Source of the DNA: a virus
DNA: 64,000 nt
IMG/VR virus record: IMGVR_UViG_3300036886_000363
Coordinates: 1 to 64,000 of that record
Strand: one strand, 5' to 3'
Shown here: in pieces, positions 55,636-63,346 of the stretch
How positions within the stretch are numbered: position 1 is the first letter of the stretch
How the letters are laid out: every line of letters starts with the position of its first letter
Notes under the pieces: generated by a model
What the model saw: only the letters and a program-made list of their open reading frames with translations
Told to the model about the DNA's origin: nothing
Databases searched by the model: none
Position numbers and translations under genes: made by a program

Positions 55636-56662
55636 TTTCTTGAAAGGTCTTCCCGGAAGCAGATATTTGAAAACCAGAGATGCTGGTTTCAAGGAGGAAG
55701 AGCATCCTCGTGGACAGCCGAATAATCCCGGGCAATTTGTTGAAGGGGGAGGATCGAGTTCATCCGGATCCGAGGAGTCTGAATCAAAGAAGGAAGAATC
55801 ACAGTCACAGGAGAAGAGTAACGAAGAGAAACTGAAAGAGGCGAGAAAGGCTCACAAGGAAGCGCGGGAGAAAAATGATTTTGATGAAATGGTAAAACAT
55901 CGAAAGACCATAAATGAACTCGAAAAAGTATTGGCTCCTCCTCCTACAGAGATCGGCAAGACGACATGGGAAGAACAGGCAAAGAGACAGGTCGCGAATA
56001 GATATATCAAGGCCAACTTCAATATTAATAGTGTCTCTGGATCAATCGAGCAGGTCAATGCAACTGGCAGTCATTTATCGAAGCTTTGTAATCAATTCCC
56101 GGAAGTGCATTTCCAGTTAAAGAAACATCGTATGAGTTTTATTAAGTATCAGGGAGAGAATGAAGTTCTTAAATCGAGATATGGACATGAAATGGGAAGA
56201 AGATCTCGGGGAGTTTATGAGGACAAAACGGGAGATGGTGCAATGCCTGCAATTACAATGAAGGCTTTGAAAAGAAGAGATGCACTTAAATTTGATACAG
56301 ATGCTGGCAAGGTTGGATATGTTTTTGGCTCGGAGAATAATGGGCACAGCGATGGAGATGTTTTGAATCATGAATTAGGCCACCACATGATGTTTTGCAT
56401 AGGTAAAAAAGCCCGAAGAGAATGGTATGATGTTTGTGAAAAAATGGGAGGGTCTATTGCTCTGGAAAAGACAGTTTCAAAGTATGCTGGAACAATAATA
56501 AAAGCAACTCCAATGGGAGTTGATAGAAATCCGGAAGATTGGTATCAGGAAGGATTTGCAGAGAGTTTCGCAAAATTTACAAATCCTAATTATAAGAAAG
56601 GCAATCTGCCTCAATCAATTGAAAATTATATGACCAAGTATTTTAAAAAGGACAAATCATGA
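55622..56662 (+). CDS. Zinc metallopeptidase with virion-type N-terminal motif
   Basis: 346 residues. N-terminus MLLYDFLKGLPGSRYLKTRD is nearly identical to that of the pyrophosphatase-fold protein downstream. Residues 23-39 carry EEEHPRGQPNNPGQF, also in the portal. A Ser/Glu-rich coiled part follows to about 105, then the protease: VLNHELGHHMMFCI (HELGH 250-254) and DWYQEGFAESFAKFT (third ligand Glu310 or Glu314). Possibly an internal virion or injected protease; that is inference. Confidence 0.8.
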   Translation: MLLYDFLKGLPGSRYLKTRDAGFKEEEHPRGQPNNPGQFVEGGGSSSSGSEESESKKEESQSQEKSNEEKLKEARKAHKEAREKNDFDEMVKHRKTINELEKVLAPPPTEIGKTTWEEQAKRQVANRYIKANFNINSVSGSIEQVNATGSHLSKLCNQFPEVHFQLKKHRMSFIKYQGENEVLKSRYGHEMGRRSRGVYEDKTGDGAMPAITMKALKRRDALKFDTDAGKVGYVFGSENNGHSDGDVLNHELGHHMMFCIGKKARREWYDVCEKMGGSIALEKTVSKYAGTIIKATPMGVDRNPEDWYQEGFAESFAKFTNPNYKKGNLPQSIENYMTKYFKKDKS

Positions 56663-56862
56663 TCGGAGAACCGAATTGTTATAAGCGTAAATGCAAATGG
56701 CTAAGAGGAGTGATTCAACCAGAGGGGACAGAAAAAGATGAGTCTCCGTCTTGTAAAGCTTTCCCAGAGGGGATCCCCGACGAGATAGCATACGGAGATA
56801 ATAAACATTTGGCTCCGATCAAAGGACAGAAAAACGACATTGTCTACGAGAAGGAGAAGTAA
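56659..56862 (+). CDS. Small conserved protein (CYKRKCK...FPEGIPDEIAYG), 67 aa
   Basis: MIGEPNCYKRKCKWLRGVIQ, SCKAFPEGIPDEIAYGDNKH, KNDIVYEKEK. This pattern recurs in short proteins coded near portal or MuF genes in many phages; three cysteines suggest a metal site. Function unknown. Confidence 0.75.
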   Translation: MIGEPNCYKRKCKWLRGVIQPEGTEKDESPSCKAFPEGIPDEIAYGDNKHLAPIKGQKNDIVYEKEK

Positions 56863-57432
56863 ATGCTTCTCTATGATTTCCTAAAAGGATTGAAGGGCAG
56901 CAAGTATCTCAAGACAAGAGATGCGATGTCGATTCCCTTCACTCCCGAGCATTTTAGTGAAGAGTGGAAAGCAGATCAGAAGAAGGTTTTGAAAGAGACT
57001 TATCCAGATTTGAGTGAGGATGACTCCCTTCACGAGATCAACTTTCAAGGACTGACGATCTCGATAGAGAATCCGGAGGGATCAACCCGGGAAGGCACGA
57101 AGCCTGACGGCTCTCCATGGCAGACAAAATTCTTTCATCCATATGGCTTTATAAAACATACATTAGGAGTTGATGGGGATGAGGTTGATTGTTTCATCGG
57201 CCCGAATCCGACATCACAGAATGTTTATATCATCCATCAGAGGATTAATGGAAAGTATGATGAAGATAAGGTCATGCTGGGCTTCGATGATGAGGAGCAT
57301 GCAAGAGATGCCTATTTGGCGCACTATGACACCCAGCAGAGGTTAGGCCCTATTACATTCATGCCGTTCAGCCAATTCAAGGAAGTTCTTGAAGAGAAGG
57401 GCAAAGCAGGAATCAAACTAAAAGAGGATTAA
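56863..57432 (+). CDS. Phage inorganic-pyrophosphatase-fold (InPase) protein
   Basis: 189 residues. N-terminus MLLYDFLKGLKGSKYLKTRD repeats that of the metallopeptidase. Core: KFFHPYGFIKHTLGVDGDEV, DCFIGPNPTSQNVYIIHQRI, KYDEDKVMLGFDDEEHARDA, LGPITFMPFSQFKEVLEEKG. This domain is a frequent module of phage polyvalent proteins; here it stands alone. Substrate not proven; likely hydrolyses phosphoanhydride or glycan-linked phosphates. Confidence 0.82.
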   Translation: MLLYDFLKGLKGSKYLKTRDAMSIPFTPEHFSEEWKADQKKVLKETYPDLSEDDSLHEINFQGLTISIENPEGSTREGTKPDGSPWQTKFFHPYGFIKHTLGVDGDEVDCFIGPNPTSQNVYIIHQRINGKYDEDKVMLGFDDEEHARDAYLAHYDTQQRLGPITFMPFSQFKEVLEEKGKAGIKLKED

Positions 57433-57435
57433 TCA

Positions 57436-60207
57436 ATGTCAAAAAAGAAGACAAAAGATTCAACGCCGGATTTCAAGAGAGATTTTGTTGAACCAATAAG
57501 AAGAGCAGCAGACAATATCGGAGGAGTATTGCCTCCACAACTTGTCTCTTCAGCTCTCCCTCTCTTGCAGCCTTATCCTGTAATTACTCAACCTCCGGTC
57601 TGGAGAAAAAGATATGGTGTAGATGATTCTGTCCCCAAAGATGCGACATTGAAACAATCATCGATGGCAACAGACAGCTTCGCAAATTTTACTGCTCGTC
57701 TGGGGATCCAGGCCAGCAATATATCTTCTACGGCAGGATATGCACTCGGACCTTTCATCACGAGAAACAGAATCGCTCTTGAAGCAGCTTATCGTGATAG
57801 TTGGGTTGTCGGGAAGGCGATTGATTGCATCGCCGAAGACATGACTCAAGCTGGGATTTCGATGCATTCCAAATTGAAACCAGCGGAGATCAAAGATATG
57901 CAAGTTGCTATCAGCGAATTCAAGATATGGCATGATCTGGGAATGGCGATCAAGTGGGCAAGACTTTATGGAGGTTGTCTTGCTGTCATGATGATAGACG
58001 GACATAATTATGAAGCTCCTCTCGACATTACAAGAGTCGGGAAAGATAAATTCAAGGGGCTTGTTGTCCTTGATAGATGGATGGTTCAACCCAGTATGGG
58101 AGAGTTAATAACCGATCTGGGAACGGATATTGGCATGCCGAAATTCTATCAGGCGATGCCGGGGGTCTCTACTTTCCCATCAAAGAAGATCCACCATACA
58201 CGCTGTCTCCGATTTGACGGGATCGAGCTTCCTTATTATCAGAAATTGTTTGAAAATCTCTGGGGATTGTCTGTCGTCGAAAGATGCCTCGATCGTCTTC
58301 TGGCCTTCGATTCTGCAACTCAGGGTGCTGCCCAGTTGTTGTATAAATCTCATCTCCGGGTTATCAGGGTGAAGGATTTTCGTCTTGCCCTTGCTGCAGG
58401 TGGCAATCAGGAAGAGGCCATGATGAAGATGTTCATGTATATCCGGTCAATGCAGACAAATGAAGGATTGACAGTCCTTGATGCTGAAGACGAATTTGCG
58501 ACTCATTCATATACCTTTGCAGGTGTGTCGGATGCCCTCCAGCAGTTCGGCCAGCAGATCGCCGGTTCTATTGATACTCCTCTCGTCAGGTTATTTGGAC
58601 AGAGTCCTGCCGGATTCAGTACGGGAGATACCGACATAAGAAACTATTATGACGGGATTAAGAAGAGACAGGAGAACGATCTCCGTCCCCGGCTTGATCC
58701 ATTGCTTGCAGTCATAGCGATGTCGAGGTTAGGCCATGCCCTCCCCGATGACTTTGAATTCAAGTTTATCCCATTATGGCAAATGTCTGAGAATGAAAAA
58801 TCAGAGATTGCAGGCAAGGTTGTTGATACGGTTGTCAAGGCAAAGGATGCCGGGTTAATCCCTCTGCATACCGCGATGAAAGAGTTGCAGGAATCTTCCC
58901 GGATAACTGGAGTATTTACAAATATAACCGATGAGGATATTGAAGAAGCCGAGAATAATCCTCCTGAAGCTCCGATGCCGGGAGCACCCGGTGCTGAGGG
59001 CGGGCCAGAAGGAGGAGAGAAGAAGCCAGATGAAACAAAAGGAGCCGAAAAGCCAAATGAGAGACTCGGAGCTGCGGATCCCGATGTTGAAAAGGAGAAG
59101 ATTCCTGAAAAAGAAACTCAAGATGTCGGGAGATCATCTGTTAGAGATATTTTTAATATTTGGAGAGAGAAGAGAAGGAAGATATTAAATTCTCTTGATA
59201 CGATTTTTAAAGAGGAAGAACATCCCAGAGGATCAGGGGAGAAAGGCGGGCAGTTTGTCAGCAAGGGGGAAGGTGGAACATCGGGAAAGAAGGAAGGAGA
59301 AGGTAAAGAATCTAAAGCGGGAACACAGACAGTCAAGCGCACTAAGTCTACCCAGTCTTTTGAAGAGACGAAACGGGATAAAGAAGGCAAGGTCGTATTG
59401 TCATCGGGCAAGCCTCTTCCAAAGCATATGGTTAATACCTATATAGCACCGGCGTGGGAAAATGTCCTTATTAATCCCGATCCCAAAGGAGACTTGTGGG
59501 CTGTTGGTCATAACAAGGAAGGTAAAATTGTTGGCTGGGTCTATAGTGATGAGCATAATAGTGGGAAGGACATTGCTAAGGATAGTATGTACCAAGAGCT
59601 GAGAAAGCAATATACGTCTATCGTTCAACAGCTCAATAACGATTATAAGGATAAGGATAAAAAGGAGTCAGCTTTCGTTACAAAGATAATAGCTAACACT
59701 GGTGCAAGGATAGGCAGTCAGAAAGAAGCTATCGGCATAAAGGGGATAAAAACTTACGGCGCATCGACGCTAGAAGCGAGACATATAGTTGCTGAGAAAG
59801 ACGGTACGGTTAAATTAGATTTTATTGGTAAAGACGCCAAGCGTAATATCTACACTGTTACAGATAAGAAGGTTGCCGATGAGTTGAAGAGTTTGGTAGC
59901 AGGTAAGAAGCCTGCGGATAATTTATTTGCTGCCAATTATAATATGTGTCTTAATTATGTCAAGTCTCTTGATGGTGGAGGATTTACTCCTAAGAGTTTT
60001 AGGCTTAAGATAGCGACGGACTTAGCATTGCAAACAATGAAGACAATGGGAGCGCCAACAGATCCAAAAGATTATAAGAAGAAGGTTTTGGCGGTTGCCA
60101 AAACAGTAGCCGAACAATTAAATAATACTCCAGCAATAGCTTTGAAGCAGTATATAGTCGCAAGTATATGGACTGACTGGAAGACTAAAGCCGGAGTCGG
60201 GGTATAA
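57436..60207 (+). CDS. Portal protein (DUF1073 type) fused to a type IB DNA topoisomerase
   Basis: 923 residues. 1 to about 500 is a DUF1073 portal: SWVVGKAIDCIAEDMTQAGI, WARLYGGCLAVMMIDGHNYE, ENLWGLSVVERCLDRLLAFD, TPLVRLFGQSPAGFSTGDTD. A Pro/Glu linker and FKEEEHPRGSGEKGGQFVSK follow. 655-915 is a complete bacterial-type TopIB: YIAPAWENVLINPDPKGDLW (N-domain), TGARIGSQ (Arg758), DFIGKDAKR (Lys799), TPKSFRLKIATD (Arg856), NNTPAIALKQYI (Asn896, Tyr906). The TopIB could relax or nick DNA at the packaging or ejection channel. Confidence 0.88.
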   Translation: MSKKKTKDSTPDFKRDFVEPIRRAADNIGGVLPPQLVSSALPLLQPYPVITQPPVWRKRYGVDDSVPKDATLKQSSMATDSFANFTARLGIQASNISSTAGYALGPFITRNRIALEAAYRDSWVVGKAIDCIAEDMTQAGISMHSKLKPAEIKDMQVAISEFKIWHDLGMAIKWARLYGGCLAVMMIDGHNYEAPLDITRVGKDKFKGLVVLDRWMVQPSMGELITDLGTDIGMPKFYQAMPGVSTFPSKKIHHTRCLRFDGIELPYYQKLFENLWGLSVVERCLDRLLAFDSATQGAAQLLYKSHLRVIRVKDFRLALAAGGNQEEAMMKMFMYIRSMQTNEGLTVLDAEDEFATHSYTFAGVSDALQQFGQQIAGSIDTPLVRLFGQSPAGFSTGDTDIRNYYDGIKKRQENDLRPRLDPLLAVIAMSRLGHALPDDFEFKFIPLWQMSENEKSEIAGKVVDTVVKAKDAGLIPLHTAMKELQESSRITGVFTNITDEDIEEAENNPPEAPMPGAPGAEGGPEGGEKKPDETKGAEKPNERLGAADPDVEKEKIPEKETQDVGRSSVRDIFNIWREKRRKILNSLDTIFKEEEHPRGSGEKGGQFVSKGEGGTSGKKEGEGKESKAGTQTVKRTKSTQSFEETKRDKEGKVVLSSGKPLPKHMVNTYIAPAWENVLINPDPKGDLWAVGHNKEGKIVGWVYSDEHNSGKDIAKDSMYQELRKQYTSIVQQLNNDYKDKDKKESAFVTKIIANTGARIGSQKEAIGIKGIKTYGASTLEARHIVAEKDGTVKLDFIGKDAKRNIYTVTDKKVADELKSLVAGKKPADNLFAANYNMCLNYVKSLDGGGFTPKSFRLKIATDLALQTMKTMGAPTDPKDYKKKVLAVAKTVAEQLNNTPAIALKQYIVASIWTDWKTKAGVGV

Positions 60208-60216
60208 GGAGGCGTT

Positions 60217-60375
60217 ATGGAAGATTATCCAGAGACACAATACGGAAATATTAGAACAGATAAATTTGATTGGCGCAAGTATAGTAACGATACGGATGAC
60301 GATGTTGATGAACCTGCGTCTGCTATGCTAATTAAAATGTTGGGGTTCAATCCCGACGAGGACGAAGAGGAATAA
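60217..60375 (+). CDS. Hypothetical acidic protein, 52 aa
   Basis: MEDYPETQYGNIRTDKFDWR then ASAMLIKMLGFNPDEDEEE. Ribosome site AAGGAGGCG; TAATG overlap with the orphan topoisomerase segment. No family recognised. Confidence 0.6.
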   Translation: MEDYPETQYGNIRTDKFDWRKYSNDTDDDVDEPASAMLIKMLGFNPDEDEEE

Positions 60376-60545
60376 TGTACACCCTCCCATACAGAACGAC
60401 AGAAGCTCCCAAAGATGAGAAGGCCTATAAAAAAGCGGTTCTCAAGGTTGCAAAAGAGGTCGCAGCCAAACTCGGCAATACTCCTGCAGTTGCTCTGAAG
60501 GCCTATATTAGTCCTGTAGTTTTTGCGCAATGGAGGACAAAGTAA
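60375..60545 (+). pseudogene. Orphan C-terminal segment of a type IB topoisomerase, 56 aa
   Basis: MYTLPYRTTEAPKDEKAYKK, then VAKEVAAKLGNTPAVALKAY and ISPVVFAQWRTK. It aligns by eye with the end of the portal-topoisomerase fusion (PTDPKDYKKKVLAVAKTVAE and NNTPAIALKQYI), including the tyrosine nucleophile, but has none of the other catalytic residues. It may be a leftover after replacement of the fusion 3' end, or a small trans-acting peptide. Stop and the next start form TAATG. Confidence 0.7.
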
Positions 60546-60997
60546 TGTTGCTCACCGATATGAGGATAAGGAAGGGAAGATTCATACAAAAAGATGCTGA
60601 AGAGGTTTACAAAGGAATCGGCTCTTTATTGGGAGAAGCAGGTCATGTTGAATCTGGATTAATCGAATTATTCGCCGATAACAAAAAAGTGAAAGATAGC
60701 GAGATTCATAAAATGGCTGAACAACTGGGTTGGGAGGCTGATAAATTGGAAGAGATGGTTTATTCCCTCCTTCAGTCATTCCTTTCTCAGGGCAAGTTTA
60801 TGAAGGAGGGGCAGGGCAAACAATTCGATGATAAAGAAGTTGAGATGGGAAAGAAAGTCGAGCTTGAACATACAAACAATCCCATTCTCTCATTGAGAAT
60901 AACATTGGATCATTTAACAGAGATACCAGACTACTATACTCGATTGGCGCAGATGGAGAAAGAAGGGAAGGCGGCAATGAAGGGAGGACAAGAATAA
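60545..60997 (+). CDS. DUF5661-like protein, 150 aa
   Basis: TAATG start at 60545 with GGAGGACA upstream: MLLTDMRIRKGRFIQKDAEE. The C-terminal half MGKKVELEHTNNPILSLRIT then LDHLTEIPDYYTRLAQMEKE is the DUF5661 signature found beside phage head genes. Function unknown; it is coupled to the MuF gene. Confidence 0.8.
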   Translation: MLLTDMRIRKGRFIQKDAEEVYKGIGSLLGEAGHVESGLIELFADNKKVKDSEIHKMAEQLGWEADKLEEMVYSLLQSFLSQGKFMKEGQGKQFDDKEVEMGKKVELEHTNNPILSLRITLDHLTEIPDYYTRLAQMEKEGKAAMKGGQE

Positions 60998-61749
60998 TGG
61001 CAGACCTGATTCAAGACTTACCGGAAGCTCCTTTTCAAAAGTCAAAGGCGATCCAGGAGGAGTATGCCCGTGCTCTGAGAGGGGTATCCAGACAAGTTGG
61101 AAATTTAATTAAAGGTTACAACCCGACCGATCCTCTTTCAGCAGAGAGGTTAAGGAAAGCGCTGAGAGCTTATTCAGAACTTATTGGGCCATGGGCAGAG
61201 ACAATCAGCAAAAGGATCCTTGTGGCTGTCAACAATCAAGATTACAATGCTTGGAGGCAGCATAGCCGGGAAATGTCCCTCAAGATGAGGCAAGAGATAT
61301 TGTCGTCAAATGTGGGCGAGACCTTTCAAAGACTCATGAGGGAGAATGTCGAACTCATCAAATCGATACCTTTGAAGGCTGCAGAGAGAGTCCATGAATT
61401 GGTCACAGAGAATCTTATGCAGAGCGCCCGGGCAGATGAGATATCACAGAAGATAATGGAGTCCGAGAAGGTATCCAAAGTGGTCGCAACCCGGATTGCC
61501 CGGACAGAGATTGCAAGAGCATCGAGTACTTTGCTTCAATCAAGGGCTTTGTCTATTGGGAGTACGGGCTACATTTGGAAGACCTCTAAAGATTTGTTAG
61601 TTAGGAAATCACACAAGATAATGGAAGGCAAATTTATTAAGTGGAATGATCCGCCAAAACTAAGTGATGGTACGATAACCCATGCCGGGCAAATTTACAA
61701 TTGCAGATGCTGGCCGGATGTTCAAATTCCTGAAGGAAATTATTCATGA
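60997..61749 (+). CDS. MuF-type head morphogenesis protein
   Basis: 250 residues. A helical N-domain (YARALRGVSRQVGNLIKGYN) precedes the MuF core: RIARTEIARASSTLLQSRAL, GYIWKTSKDLLVRKSHKIME and AGQIYNCRCWPDVQIPEG (the CRC-P end). These proteins assemble with the portal inside the capsid. The final residues overlap the GIY-YIG start. Confidence 0.9.
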   Translation: MADLIQDLPEAPFQKSKAIQEEYARALRGVSRQVGNLIKGYNPTDPLSAERLRKALRAYSELIGPWAETISKRILVAVNNQDYNAWRQHSREMSLKMRQEILSSNVGETFQRLMRENVELIKSIPLKAAERVHELVTENLMQSARADEISQKIMESEKVSKVVATRIARTEIARASSTLLQSRALSIGSTGYIWKTSKDLLVRKSHKIMEGKFIKWNDPPKLSDGTITHAGQIYNCRCWPDVQIPEGNYS

Positions 61750-62411
61750 AATATGAACTTTATAATTTAATCTTTCTGAATGGGAAAAGATACATTGGAA
61801 TTTCTCAGGATTCAAAGAAAAGATTTGTAACCCATAAAGCGCTTGCGAGAAGTGGATATCCTCAAGCTGTTTATAGAGCAATTAGAAAATATGGAGATAA
61901 TTCAGTCAAACTTAAAATTTTGGCTGTTGGAGAAAAGGATTATATTCTTGAAATGGAAAAGAAAGCTATTTTTATTTTTAAAACAATGAATAAGAAGTTT
62001 GGGTATAATATGTCTCCCGGAGGAGAAATAAGTCCTGTTGCTGGCATTGGTCATTCGAAGAAGAGTAAAAGAAAAATGAGCATCTCTCAAAAAAATAGAA
62101 TTCATACTCCAGAAGAAATTGCTAAGATGGCTGCTTCTTTAAAGGGAAGAGTTTTTTCAGAAGAACATAAAGAGAAGTTAAGCTTTGCCGCCTCCAAAAG
62201 AAAGATCCCAGAACAGATAAGAACAAAAATAAGTGCTTCTTTAAAAGGAAATATCCCGTGGAATAAAGGGATCCCTCGTTCTAATGAAGTTAAAAGAAGA
62301 ATATCTGATTCTTTAAAAGGACATTCAGCGACGATTGGTTTTACTGGCAGAAAACATTCTGAAGAAACAAAACAGAGAATGAGAGAATCTCATTTGAAAA
62401 GGGTTGCGTAA
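61746..62411 (+). CDS. GIY-YIG homing endonuclease with NUMOD3 repeats
   Basis: 221 residues. The GIY-YIG core is YNLIFLNGKRYIGISQDSKK, KIYG-like ALARSGYPQAVYRAIRKYGD and an acidic strand YILEMEKKAIFIF. Several NUMOD3 units follow (KRKMSISQKNRIHTPEEIAK, SEEHKEKLSFAASKRK, GRKHSEETKQRMRESHLKR). AT-rich, ATGA overlap with MuF; a mobile free-standing gene. Confidence 0.9.
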   Translation: MKYELYNLIFLNGKRYIGISQDSKKRFVTHKALARSGYPQAVYRAIRKYGDNSVKLKILAVGEKDYILEMEKKAIFIFKTMNKKFGYNMSPGGEISPVAGIGHSKKSKRKMSISQKNRIHTPEEIAKMAASLKGRVFSEEHKEKLSFAASKRKIPEQIRTKISASLKGNIPWNKGIPRSNEVKRRISDSLKGHSATIGFTGRKHSEETKQRMRESHLKRVA

Positions 62412-62426
62412 ATAGGAGGGAGTGAA

Positions 62427-62792
62427 ATGTTGCTCAGTGATTTTTTATCCAAAGGCGTCAAGAACGGGATGTATGCAAAGACAAAAGAGGGGAAGGCTTT
62501 TGCCCGGGATGCCTCAATATTAAAATCAAATAAAGACTCCGACATCATAATCAATATTAATGTTGGAGAAGGAGATCAGCCCGGGCCAGAGATCATAGCG
62601 GCAGAGAATGTTGAAATCCCCGCAGAGACACCGACCAATACAGAGGGCACAGAGTATAAGGGATATACAATCAAGCAAGAGAATGATGGCAGATTTCTTA
62701 TCTACTCGATTGGCGGTGCACTGATAACCGAAGCGGCTTCCCTTGAGCTTGCCATGAATATCATTAATGGAATGGCGATAGATGGAGAATAA
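62427..62792 (+). CDS. Virion-type protein with MLLSDFL N-terminus, 121 aa
   Basis: MLLSDFLSKGVKNGMYAKTK opens like the metallopeptidase and pyrophosphatase genes. The rest is a short linker and a compact domain YKGYTIKQENDGRFLIYSIG. Perhaps delivered into the capsid by the shared N-terminal segment; inference. Confidence 0.65.
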   Translation: MLLSDFLSKGVKNGMYAKTKEGKAFARDASILKSNKDSDIIININVGEGDQPGPEIIAAENVEIPAETPTNTEGTEYKGYTIKQENDGRFLIYSIGGALITEAASLELAMNIINGMAIDGE

Positions 62793-62795
62793 AAT

Positions 62796-63119
62796 ATGAG
62801 CCAGCAAGTTCTACCTCCCGATCCTACAAGGGCGCAGATATATCAGAACTCAAATTTCATAGCAACGAAGGTCTTGCTCCCCGATGGATCGGTTGTTGAT
62901 GGTCTTCCCGTTGATGTTCAGGGGAGTATAATCAATCTTAGTGATCTTGTTCCCTATCCCAAAGATGAGGCTGATTGCAGTTATGATGTGAATATGAATT
63001 TGTCACAGGTAGACTTTTATTATCAGGGAGTAAAAGTGGCAACACTTGTATTGAGTTATGTGTCTGCCGGATCCCCGGTTTCATATTATATTTCTAAGAT
63101 CAAGAGGACATTTCCATAA
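62796..63119 (+). CDS. Structural-type protein, 107 aa
   Basis: MSQQVLPPDPTRAQIYQNSN, LLPDGSVVDGLPVDVQGSII, QVDFYYQGVKVATLVLSYVS. Beta-rich; next to the fibre genes. No family recognised. Confidence 0.6.
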   Translation: MSQQVLPPDPTRAQIYQNSNFIATKVLLPDGSVVDGLPVDVQGSIINLSDLVPYPKDEADCSYDVNMNLSQVDFYYQGVKVATLVLSYVSAGSPVSYYISKIKRTFP

Positions 63120-63346
63120 TGGGAAAATTTATCTTCAACCCTTTTACTTGCAATCTCGACTATACAGAAACTGGTGGAGGAGGCGGAACTCCCGGTCCTC
63201 CTGGCCAAGGTGTCCCAGTTGGTGGGTCTCCTAATCAAGTTTTAGCTAAGAAAACTGCTGCCGATTATGATACTCAATGGCAAGACCAATCTGGTGGCGG
63301 GATAACTGTTCAGCAAGCAATCATGTATTCATTAATAGGTGGATAA
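63119..63346 (+). CDS. Collagen-like/fibre-tip-type protein, 75 aa
   Basis: MGKFIFNPFTCNLDYTETGG, a glycine-proline stretch (GTPGPPGQGVPVGGSPNQVL) and AKKTAADYDTQWQDQ, a segment often found at the start of receptor-binding parts of phage fibres. TAATG overlap with the preceding gene. Confidence 0.65.
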   Translation: MGKFIFNPFTCNLDYTETGGGGGTPGPPGQGVPVGGSPNQVLAKKTAADYDTQWQDQSGGGITVQQAIMYSLIGG

